NCBI GenBank assembly: GCA_038232055.1
Contig: JBBSIN010000026.1
Coordinates: 1-32,450 of the forward strand
DNA from: JBBSIN01 sp038232055
GTDB lineage: Bacteria; Actinomycetota; Actinomycetes; JADGOV01
Direction of reading: 5' to 3'
Length of the DNA stretch: 32,450 nucleotides
Below, piece by piece: positions 14,050-20,320 of this stretch (position 1 is the first letter of the stretch; each line of letters begins with the position of its first letter). A program made the translations under genes and the position numbers. A model generated the notes under the pieces. The model ran no database searches. It was not told the origin of the DNA and saw nothing but the letters and a program-made list of their open reading frames with translations.

Positions 14050-15355
14050 ATCCGTCGCCGACCAGCCTCCTGCCAGCGAGCCTCTCGCGGGCCACGACGT
14101 GGCATGCGTTGTGGATCTCGTGGGAGACGAGCTGCTGGACGGCATGACGGCCGCGCAGCGACAGATCAATGCGCTCTCCGGCCGGCAGTTGGCGTTGGCC
14201 GCGCAGTTTGCCCACCGGCGGCCCGCGCCGGAGCAACCGGTGGTGGTCGGCGGTGCGCGAGCGCGGTGGGAGGGAGTCAGCGAGTTCGCGGGCGCGGAGA
14301 TCGCATGCGCCCTTCGGATCTCCCAGCGGGCGGCCGACCGACTGCTCTGCACGGCCCTGGGCCTCGCGCGGCTACCCGCCACCACTGCCGCACTGGTCGT
14401 GGGCGACATCGACCTGAGCCGGGCGCAGGCCATCGTCGACGGGACCCGTCAGCTTGACGACGAGCAGGCGCTCGCCGTTGAGCAGCTGGTGCTACCGCGC
14501 GCCGGCGAGCAGGTGCTGTCAGAGGTCTTCAGGTCCCTACGGCGCGCGGTCCTGGCGATCGCGTCGCCGACGGCGGAGGAGCAGCACGCCGCCATCCGGG
14601 AGGAGCGTCGGCGACGGCTCGAGCACGACGGTGACGGACGCAGTCGGCTCGTCCATGAGGGTCCGACACGCGACATCCTGAGGTTCGCCGCCGCCGAGGA
14701 CGCGCTCGCCCGGAGGTTGGACCCGTCGAGCGGCACCTTCGACCAGCGGCGGTTCGATGCCATGGTCGTCATGGCCAACACGGTCCTCGACGATCCGTCA
14801 CTACCTCGAACGCGGTTCGGTGCACCAGGCATCGTCCTGCTCGCCGACGTGACCACCCTCACCCGGCTGCGCGATGAGCCGACCGAGCGTTCCCCGTCTC
14901 AGCGCTTCGCAGCCGTGCCGTCGGCGACGGAGCCGCCAGCCACTGGCCGCCCCGTCGAGCTGCTCGGCGACGGGCCAATACCGGACGGCTTGGCACGGGC
15001 GCTGCTGGGCGACCCGCACACAGTCGTCATCCCATGGCAGCCCGATGCCACCTGGACGTGTGACCACGGGCGCACGTTGGGCTACGACGTACCGGACCGG
15101 TTCAAGCGCCACCTCGCCGGCTTGCACCGGCGGTGCGTGTTCCCGGGATGCGGTCAACCGGTGCACCGTTGCGATTGGGATCATGTCGTCCCGTACCCGA
15201 AGGGGCCGACCTGCCCATGCAACCTTCTACCAGAATGCCGCTTCCATCACCGGCTGAAAACCCACGGCGGGTGGCAGGTGGCAATGCTGCCAGACCGGCA
15301 TGTCCGTTGGACGACTCCCGCGGGTCGCGTCTATGTCGTCCGCCCGGACGGGTAG
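14042..15355 (+). CDS. DUF222/HNH endonuclease-domain protein (13E12 repeat family)
   Basis: A 437-residue protein. Residues about 40-270 are the helical DUF222 region (LLDGMTAAQRQINALSGRQL and SEFAGAEIACALRISQRAAD as landmarks). The C-terminus is a complete HNH domain: zinc-type C-x4-C (CVFPGC from residue 365), CDWDHVVPY (377-385), N394 and CRFHHRLKTH (HH 403-404). It should bind and nick or cut DNA; the biological target of this family is not established. Start ATG 14042 is preferred over an upstream in-frame ATG at 13925, because the SOS box and -10 sit directly on it and family members begin MFE/MF-like. It stands with a decayed antitoxin between dapC and dapD, suggesting a mobile or recently acquired insert. 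Expression is probably DNA-damage induced. Confidence 0.93.
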   Translation: MFESVADQPPASEPLAGHDVACVVDLVGDELLDGMTAAQRQINALSGRQLALAAQFAHRRPAPEQPVVVGGARARWEGVSEFAGAEIACALRISQRAADRLLCTALGLARLPATTAALVVGDIDLSRAQAIVDGTRQLDDEQALAVEQLVLPRAGEQVLSEVFRSLRRAVLAIASPTAEEQHAAIREERRRRLEHDGDGRSRLVHEGPTRDILRFAAAEDALARRLDPSSGTFDQRRFDAMVVMANTVLDDPSLPRTRFGAPGIVLLADVTTLTRLRDEPTERSPSQRFAAVPSATEPPATGRPVELLGDGPIPDGLARALLGDPHTVVIPWQPDATWTCDHGRTLGYDVPDRFKRHLAGLHRRCVFPGCGQPVHRCDWDHVVPYPKGPTCPCNLLPECRFHHRLKTHGGWQVAMLPDRHVRWTTPAGRVYVVRPDG

Positions 15356-15357
15356 TT

Positions 15358-15394
15358 CCGGGCGCCACTGGACAGGGGGGGTCCGGAGCGCCGG
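15358..15394. terminator. Possible hairpin between convergent HNH gene and dapC
   Basis: GGCGC (15361-15365) pairs with GCGCC (15388-15392), and inside it GGAC (15370-15373) pairs with GTCC (15381-15384) around a G-rich loop. There is no U-tract. It sits in the 46-bp gap between convergent stop codons. Confidence 0.3.
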
Positions 15395-15401
15395 GCGGCG
15401 A

Positions 15402-16469
15402 TCAGAAAACCAGCCGCTGCGCTGCGGCTTGGACACGCTCATCGGTGGCGGTGAGCGCTACCCGGACGTGCCGTGCGCCGGTGGGACCGTAGAACTCGCC
15501 GGGCGCCACGAGGATCCCCCGTTCGGCGAGAGCGCGGACCGTCTGCCAACACGGCTCTTCGCGCGTCGCCCACAGGTAGAGGCCACCCTCGGACTCGTCG
15601 ATCCGGAACCCGGCCGATTCGAGCCCTTGGTACAGGGCGTCGCGCCGCCCGGTGTAGCGCGCCCGCTGCTCCAACGCGTGCACGTCGTCGCCGAGCACCG
15701 CGGTCATGGCCGCCTGCACCGGTTGCGACACGATGAGCCCCGCGTGCTTGCGGACGGCGAGTAGCTCCGCGACGAGGGCCGGGTCACCCGTCACGAACCC
15801 GGCCCGGTATCCGGCCAGGTTGGAGCGCTTCGACAGCGAGTGCACGGCGAGCAGCCCGGTGTGGTCGCCGCCGCACACGTCGGGATGCAGGATCGAGACG
15901 GGCTCCGCCTCCCAGCCGAACTCGACGTAGCACTCGTCGCTCGCCACCACGGCGCCGCGCTCGCGCGACCAGTCGACGACTTTGCGGAGGTGATCCGCCG
16001 GCAGCACGCGTCCGGTCGGGTTGGCCGGCGAGTTCGTCCACACCAGGCCCACCGGGGCGGGGCCCAACGAAAGCAGTGAGTCGGTCGCGACCGGTGCCAG
16101 CCCGGCCAGCCGGGCGCCCACGTCGTACGTCGGATAGGCCAGCGTGGGGAAGACGACGGCGCCCTCCACCGCGAGCAGCGACGGCAGCAGCGCCACGAGC
16201 TCCTTCGACCCGACCGTCGGCAGGACCGCTCCCGGGTCGACCTCGACGTGGAGGCGCCGCCGCAGCCAGCCGACTGCCGCCTCGCGCAGGCGTGCGCTAC
16301 CCGCCGTCAGCGGGTAACCGGGGGCATCGGCGGCCGCTGCGAGGGCACGCCTCGCCACCTCCGGCGTCGGGTCGACCGGAGTGCCGACGGAAAGGTCGAC
16401 GATTCCGTCCGGATGGCCGCGAGCAATCTCGGCGTACGGCGTCAGCCGGTCCCACGGAAAGGTCGGCAA
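15402..16469 (-). CDS. dapC: Succinyldiaminopimelate aminotransferase DapC
   Basis: A PLP fold-type I aminotransferase of the actinobacterial DapC type, converting N-succinyl-2-amino-6-ketopimelate to succinyl-DAP with glutamate. Residues visible from the 16469 start: IVDLSVGTPVDPTP at the N-terminus, TNSPANPTG (Asn binding PLP), SDECYVEF, SLSKRSNLAGYRAGF with the Schiff-base lysine K214, and the C-terminal Arg in GPTGARHVRVALT. The start is uncertain. TTG 16469 has no Shine-Dalgarno, whereas homologues begin about 9 residues earlier; there an ACG (16496) sits 5 nt after AGGAG, and a CTG at 16499 is also in frame. It lies directly downstream of fdxA (M. tuberculosis fdxC-Rv1178 order). Confidence 0.9.
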   Translation of the reverse strand: MPTFPWDRLTPYAEIARGHPDGIVDLSVGTPVDPTPEVARRALAAAADAPGYPLTAGSARLREAAVGWLRRRLHVEVDPGAVLPTVGSKELVALLPSLLAVEGAVVFPTLAYPTYDVGARLAGLAPVATDSLLSLGPAPVGLVWTNSPANPTGRVLPADHLRKVVDWSRERGAVVASDECYVEFGWEAEPVSILHPDVCGGDHTGLLAVHSLSKRSNLAGYRAGFVTGDPALVAELLAVRKHAGLIVSQPVQAAMTAVLGDDVHALEQRARYTGRRDALYQGLESAGFRIDESEGGLYLWATREEPCWQTVRALAERGILVAPGEFYGPTGARHVRVALTATDERVQAAAQRLVF

Positions 16470-16496
16470 CCGCTGCGACAGCGGGTCGGACGCCGT

Positions 16497-16530
16497 CAGT
16501 GCTCCTGGTTCATCAGTGGTCCTGGTTCAT
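16497..16530. repeat. 17-bp tandem duplication at the fdxA/dapC junction
   Basis: Units 16497-16513 and 16514-16530 are identical except for one base (C at 16502, G at 16519). On the minus strand each reads ATGAACCAGGA(C/G)CACTG. The first unit met by the ribosome encodes the last residues of ferredoxin (MNQDH) and its stop. The second adds 17 bp to the spacer and carries the AGGAG before dapC. Confidence 0.9.
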
Positions 16531-16839
16531 CGGCGGCAGCGCCACGATGAGGGGATGATCCTTGTCGATCTTGCCAACCTTGGAGGCACCGCCGGGGGAG
16601 CCGAGGTCGTCGAAGAACTCGACGTTCGCCTTGTAGTAGTCCTTCCACTGCGCTGGCGTGTCGTCCTCGTAGAAGATCGCCTCGACCGGGCAGACCGGCT
16701 CGCAGGCGCCGCAGTCGACGCACTCGTCGGGATGGATATAGAGCATCCGGTTGCCCTCGTAGATGCAGTCGACCGGACACTCTTCGATGCACGCCCGGTC
16801 GAGAAGGTCGACGCAGGGCTCGGCAATGACATAGGTCAC
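16513..16839 (-). CDS. fdxA: 7Fe ferredoxin FdxA
   Basis: A 108-residue [3Fe-4S][4Fe-4S] ferredoxin for cytosolic electron transfer. Cysteines lie at 9, 17, 21, 25, 40, 43, 46 and 50. This matches Azotobacter ferredoxin I offset by one: C9/C17/C50 for the 3Fe cluster, C21/C40/C43/C46 for the 4Fe cluster, C25 free. The sequence MTYVIAEPCVDLLDRACIEE and CPVDCIYEG, then CVDCGACEPVCPVEAIFYEDD, is typical of actinobacterial FdxA. GTG 16839 has AGGAGG 9 nt upstream. It is divergent from the GNAT gene (85 bp) and precedes dapC. Confidence 0.96.
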   Translation of the reverse strand: MTYVIAEPCVDLLDRACIEECPVDCIYEGNRMLYIHPDECVDCGACEPVCPVEAIFYEDDTPAQWKDYYKANVEFFDDLGSPGGASKVGKIDKDHPLIVALPPMNQDH

Positions 16840-16874
16840 GTCGGAATCCTCCTGGCCTGGTTCCGGGTCGTCCC

Positions 16875-16880
16875 TAGTAT
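16875..16880 (+). promoter_or_regulatory. Possible -10 element of the GNAT gene
   Basis: TAGTAT in the 85-bp divergent gap upstream of GTG 16925. The predicted start would leave a leader of about 38 nt containing the CAGGGAC Shine-Dalgarno-like run. Confidence 0.35.
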
Positions 16881-16924
16881 CGCCGTGGTTGGCGGCGCGT
16901 GCCACGTCAGGGGGTGCAGGGACG

Positions 16925-17626
16925 GTGACCGGCTTGTCCCCCGCGAGCGTCGGTCGGCGGGTCGTGGTGCGGCGTCGCTTGCCCACGGGGGAGGCCACGG
17001 ACGTCCTCGGCGAGCTCGTCTCGTTGAGCGACGACGCTCTCGTCGTACGCCGACCCGACGGGGCACTGCTCACCGTCGACGCGGCGACCGTCCTCGCGGC
17101 CCGCCCGGTGCCACCGGGACCGGCCCGCCTCCGGCCGGCCGTAATCGCCGACGCCGAGGCGATCGAGCGGCTCCGCGTGCAGACCTGGCGTACGGCGTAC
17201 CGGGGACTGATCCCCGACGCCTTCCTCGACGCCATGCTGATGGACGCCGGGCGGCGCGCCGACCGCCTGGGGGACCGGCGGTCTGGAGTGACGGATGTCA
17301 TCGCCGAGTCGGCAGGCGAGATCGTGGGCTGGGCCGTCGGCGGACCAGCGCGCGACGACGACCGCGACCCGAGCCGAACCGGCGAGCTCTACGCCTGCTA
17401 CGTCGACCCGGCCTGGTGGGGAGCCGGTCTGGGGAGCCGGCTGCTGCGCCGCGTCCTCGCCGGGCTACGCGCTGACGGACGGACTGATGTGACGCTGTGG
17501 GTGCTCAAGGACAACGAGCGAGCGATCAGGTTCTATGCCCGCCACGGCTTCACGCCCGACGGGTTTCGGCAACAGGTCGACCTCGGCGGCCCGGTCACCG
17601 AGATTCGGCTCACGATGTCGATCTGA
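16925..17626 (+). CDS. GNAT N-acetyltransferase with N-terminal SH3-like domain
   Basis: A 233-residue protein. Residues about 1-65 (SVGRRVVVRRRLPTG, TDVLGELVSLSDDALVVRR) look like a small SH3-type beta barrel found on some actinobacterial acetyltransferases. Residues about 68-233 are a GNAT domain: LYACYVDPAWWGAGLGSRLL contains the acetyl-CoA-binding Q/RxxGxG/A-like loop (WGAGLGSRL), and LKDNERAIRFYARHGFTPDG is the terminal motif B. The substrate is unknown. GTG 16925 is chosen for its upstream CAGGGAC and nearby -10; an in-frame TTG at 16889 would add 12 residues. Divergent from fdxA. Confidence 0.88.
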   Translation: MTGLSPASVGRRVVVRRRLPTGEATDVLGELVSLSDDALVVRRPDGALLTVDAATVLAARPVPPGPARLRPAVIADAEAIERLRVQTWRTAYRGLIPDAFLDAMLMDAGRRADRLGDRRSGVTDVIAESAGEIVGWAVGGPARDDDRDPSRTGELYACYVDPAWWGAGLGSRLLRRVLAGLRADGRTDVTLWVLKDNERAIRFYARHGFTPDGFRQQVDLGGPVTEIRLTMSI

Positions 17627-17627
17627 G

Positions 17628-17651
17628 GTAGCCGACCCTTCCGAGGGCTAC
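17628..17651. terminator. Short hairpin between convergent genes
   Basis: GTAGCC (17628-17633) and GGCTAC (17646-17651) form a 6-bp perfect stem with a 12-nt loop, between the GNAT stop and the stop of the small basic gene. A factor-assisted bidirectional terminator is possible; there is no U-tract. Confidence 0.35.
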
Positions 17652-17920
17652 TCCTCGGGCGGCCAGGGCCGCGCGGCGGCGCCGGAGCCAACAGGGGGCC
17701 GGGGACGCCGCGGCTCGCGGACGCCGGCCGGCGGCGGACCGTTGCCGGGACCCCGTCGCGGTGGAAGGGGCTTCGTCCGAAACCGGTCCCGCAACCAGCG
17801 CACCGGCGCGGTGATGGCGATCGTCAGCGGGCGCAGCCACCACGCCAGCCGCCGCCGGCGGCCGCGCGGCCGCCAAGCCGCCGTCGCCGTCGCCGTCGGT
17901 TCCTTCGCTCGCTTCCCCAT
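17648..17920 (-). CDS. Small basic hypothetical protein with a hydrophobic segment
   Basis: A 90-residue protein of no family I recognise. It starts MGKRAKEPTATATA, then has a very basic run (RPRGRRRR), a moderately hydrophobic helix (LAWWLRPLTIAITAPVRWL), and an Arg/Pro/Gly-rich tail ending PWPPEE. The helix could be membrane-associated. ATG 17920 is taken; a purine-rich AGGTATG context precedes it. It is divergent from cysS (39 bp between starts) and converges on the GNAT gene. Codon use fits a real gene but evidence is modest. Confidence 0.55.
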   Translation of the reverse strand: MGKRAKEPTATATAAWRPRGRRRRLAWWLRPLTIAITAPVRWLRDRFRTKPLPPRRGPGNGPPPAGVREPRRPRPPVGSGAAARPWPPEE

Positions 17921-17944
17921 ACCTCGCAGTCTGCTCTTGCGGCA

Positions 17945-17950
17945 TAGGGT
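17945..17950 (+). promoter_or_regulatory. Possible -10 element of cysS
   Basis: TAGGGT, 9 nt before the cysS ATG, is the same hexamer seen before dapD and mshB. The mRNA would be leaderless or have a leader of only 2-3 nt; no Shine-Dalgarno is present. Confidence 0.4.
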
Positions 17951-17959
17951 CGACAAGCG

Positions 17960-19375
17960 ATGCGTCTCTACGACACCAGGACCAGGCGGCCGGCGGAGAT
18001 CCGGCCCGGCACGCCAGGTGTGCTGAGGATGTACGCCTGCGGGCCGACAGTCTACCGCTTCGCACACGTCGGCAACCTGCGCACCTTTCTGCTCTCCGAC
18101 CTCGTCGTCCGGGTGGCCGACGTGCTGCACCACTGGCGGGTCGACCTCGTGCAGAACATCACCGACGTCGGGCACCTGCAGGACGACGCCGACGTGGGCG
18201 AGGACCGGATGCTGCTCGCCGCGCGCGAGGAGGGCCGCGGACCGCTGGAGATCGCCCGGTTCTACGAGGACGCCTTCCACCGAGACCTGGTCGCTCTCAA
18301 CATCCGTCCCGCTTCGGCATACCCGCGAGCGTCGGAGTGCATCGAACTCATGCAGCGGCTGGTCACGACCCTGCTCGAACAAGGGCACGCGTACGTCGGC
18401 GACGACGGCTCGGTCTTCTTCGACGCGCGCTCGTTCCCGTCGTACGGCGCGATCTCCGGCAACCGGCTCGACCAGCTGCGGCCGGGCCACGGCGTCGGCG
18501 GCGAGTCGACGGCCGAGGGCAAGCGGTTCCACGCCGACTGGGCGCTGTGGAAGATGGCCGGCGAGAACCGTTCGCTCGTCTACGACTCGCCGTGGGGGCC
18601 AGGGTTTCCGGGCTGGCACGTCGAGTGCTCGGCGATGTCGGTGCACTACCTCGGGGACCGCATCGACATCCACGCCGGTGGCATCGACCTGCGGTTCCCA
18701 CACCACGAGGACGAGCGGGCGCAGTCCGACACAGCGGTGGGGCACGAGGTCGTCCGGCACTGGGTGCACGGCGAGCACCTGCTCTTCGAGGGTCGGAAGA
18801 TGGCCAAGTCCACCGGCAACGTCGTCCTGCTCCCCGACCTCGTGCAACGCGGCTTCGACCCGCTCGCGCTGCGGCTGTTCTACCTGCAGGGCCGCTACCG
18901 CCAGCAGCTCAACCTGACCTGGCCGGCGCTCACCGCCGCCGACCGCACACTGACCCGGTGGCGATCGCGGGTAGCCGAGTGGGCGGAGTCCGCATCGAAG
19001 CCGATGTGCGCCGAGTACGTCGCCCGCATCGTCGAGTCGCTGGACGACGACCTCGACACCCCGGCGGCGCTTGTCGCCCTGCGAGAGCTCGAGCGCGACA
19101 GCGAGCTGCCACCCGGCTCGAAGTTCGAGACGTTCGCCTACGTCGACCGGGTGCTCGGGCTCGACCTGGCTCGCGACGTCGGCGGCAGCGGCAAGGCGTC
19201 GGCCGCCACGTCACTGCCGAACGGGGCGCGGAAGCTGCTCGACGAGCGCGCCGCGGCCCGATCGGCGAAGAACTGGACGACCGCCGACCGGCTCCGCGAC
19301 GAGCTCGCTGCTCACGGCGTTGTCGTGACCGACACCAAGGACGGTCAGCAGTGGAGTTCCCGCGAGCCGCCCTGA
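17960..19375 (+). CDS. cysS: Cysteine--tRNA ligase
   Basis: A 471-residue class I aminoacyl-tRNA synthetase. Zinc ligands are visible: C27 in YACGPTVY, the Cys of WHVECSAM, and the His/Glu of FPHHEDE. The HIGH motif is the variant HVGN (36-39) and the KMSKS loop reads KMAKS (280-284). NITDVGHLQDDAD and GGIDLRFPHHEDERAQS are CysRS-specific and distinguish it from MshC, which is built on the same fold. It therefore charges tRNA-Cys. The 'RFAHVGNLRTFLLSDL' wording is that of a less common CysRS subgroup, so it may be a second copy in this genome. ATG 17960 opens the frame 9 nt after a TAGGGT. Confidence 0.93.
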   Translation: MRLYDTRTRRPAEIRPGTPGVLRMYACGPTVYRFAHVGNLRTFLLSDLVVRVADVLHHWRVDLVQNITDVGHLQDDADVGEDRMLLAAREEGRGPLEIARFYEDAFHRDLVALNIRPASAYPRASECIELMQRLVTTLLEQGHAYVGDDGSVFFDARSFPSYGAISGNRLDQLRPGHGVGGESTAEGKRFHADWALWKMAGENRSLVYDSPWGPGFPGWHVECSAMSVHYLGDRIDIHAGGIDLRFPHHEDERAQSDTAVGHEVVRHWVHGEHLLFEGRKMAKSTGNVVLLPDLVQRGFDPLALRLFYLQGRYRQQLNLTWPALTAADRTLTRWRSRVAEWAESASKPMCAEYVARIVESLDDDLDTPAALVALRELERDSELPPGSKFETFAYVDRVLGLDLARDVGGSGKASAATSLPNGARKLLDERAAARSAKNWTTADRLRDELAAHGVVVTDTKDGQQWSSREPP

Positions 19376-19420
19376 CGGTCGACCGGCGTCCATGCCCTCC
19401 CCCAGAACTTCACGGACCGC

Positions 19421-19441
19421 GACGTCCTGATGTAGGACGTC
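19421..19441. terminator. Perfect 8-bp hairpin between convergent genes
   Basis: GACGTCCT (19421-19428), loop GATGT, AGGACGTC (19434-19441). It lies 45 nt after the cysS stop and overlaps the stop codon (19440-19442) of the opposing gene, so it can serve both. There is no U-tract. Confidence 0.5.
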
Positions 19442-19841
19442 AGGCGCCCGCCGGGGAGGCGTCGGTCGCGGACACGCGGGCGGCTGGCAGCGCGTTCTCC
19501 AGCACGAGGGCCGCGGGCACCTCGACGACCAGCAGCGTCGCCAGTGCCGTCTCGCCGAACGCCGCGGTCCGGCCGCTGCCCAGGGCGAGGACCGCCACGG
19601 TGCTGCGCCGACTTCCGCGCAACGGCATTGTCAAGGCGGTCGCCAACTGTACGTCGTCGGCGACGGAGTCCATGGGATCGGCGGCGAAATCCTGGGGGAT
19701 GCCATCGCTGGGAATGCCGTGCTCGACGGTACGGCGGGCCAGGGCGTCCGTCCCGATGGACTCCCCGCCGGCCTGCTCGTACGCCGAAACCGCCTGGGAG
19801 AGGAGGCCCTCCACCGGCGCGCCACGGTCGAGGACCGTCAT
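19440..19841 (-). CDS. Hypothetical GAF/ANTAR-partner-like protein
   Basis: A 133-residue protein, family not recognised with certainty. SVADDVQLATALTMPLRG, then STVAVLALGSGRTAAFGETAL and ATLLVVEVPAALVLENAL, has the strand-strand-helix pattern of the C-terminal half of a GAF-type sensor domain; this is a fold impression. No catalytic motif is seen. ATG 19841 lies 7 nt after the stop of the DUF6113-like gene, so they form one unit. A longer in-phase frame upstream overlaps that gene and is rejected. Confidence 0.65.
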   Translation of the reverse strand: MTVLDRGAPVEGLLSQAVSAYEQAGGESIGTDALARRTVEHGIPSDGIPQDFAADPMDSVADDVQLATALTMPLRGSRRSTVAVLALGSGRTAAFGETALATLLVVEVPAALVLENALPAARVSATDASPAGA

Positions 19842-19848
19842 ACCCCCG

Positions 19849-20307
19849 TCATCGACCGTCCGGCGGCCCCGGTGAAGCGGCTCGACCGGCCATCGCCGCA
19901 ACGACCCAGGCCAGCGCCCCGAGCAGGAGGAACGCGAGTGCGTTCCCACCGTTGGTGAGCACGAGGTCGCCCTCGGGTCGCCGGGCGCCAAGTGGTACGA
20001 CGCAGAGCAACCAGCCGAGGGCCGGCGCGCCGACGGCGAGCTTGCTTCCGGTGACCCGAACCACCCAGAGACCGGCTGCCAGGTTGCCGAGCAGGCCCAC
20101 CGCGGGTCCCAGCGGGACAGTGATCCCGAGGACGTGCGGCACGCTCGGCACGAGGAACGCGCCGCAGAAGGCGAGCTCCGCGCCCACAACCACCAGGACG
20201 GCAAGGGTGCCGACTCGAGCGAGCGGGCTTGGCCGGCCGCGCTCGTGCGGGATGGACTCGAGCGCCGCCGGCTGGCCAGCGGGCCACTCGCCGGTCGGGA
20301 GACTCAC
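19849..20307 (-). CDS. DUF6113-like membrane protein
   Basis: A 152-residue protein with four hydrophobic segments after a 40-residue soluble start: VGTLAVLVVVGAELAFCGAF, LGITVPLGPAVGLLGNLAAG, APALGWLLCVVPL and NALAFLLLGALAWVVAAMAG. The motif ARRPEGDLVLTNGG matches the 'PRPEGD' signature I associate with DUF6113 proteins, which often lie near mshB in actinobacteria as this one does. The function is unknown. GTG 20307 follows a TACGCT -10 by 6 nt and lies 14 nt from the stop of the FtsH-like gene, so it may have its own leaderless promoter as well as read-through. Confidence 0.8.
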   Translation of the reverse strand: MSLPTGEWPAGQPAALESIPHERGRPSPLARVGTLAVLVVVGAELAFCGAFLVPSVPHVLGITVPLGPAVGLLGNLAAGLWVVRVTGSKLAVGAPALGWLLCVVPLGARRPEGDLVLTNGGNALAFLLLGALAWVVAAMAGRAASPGPPDGR

Positions 20308-20313
20308 CCCCGA

Positions 20314-20319
20314 AGCGTA
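20314..20319 (-). promoter_or_regulatory. Likely -10 element of the DUF6113-like gene (leaderless)
   Basis: TACGCT on the minus strand, 6 nt before GTG 20307, squeezed into the gap after the FtsH-like stop codon. The identical hexamer and spacing occur before the mutT gene and the small protein at 31463. Confidence 0.45.
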
Positions 20320-20320
20320 G

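Noticed and set aside
17960..19375. Mycothiol ligase MshC instead of CysRS
   Set aside because: The sequence keeps CysRS features (GGIDLRFPHHEDE, KMAKS, about 470 residues with a C-terminal extension) and lacks the MshC-type N-terminus I know.
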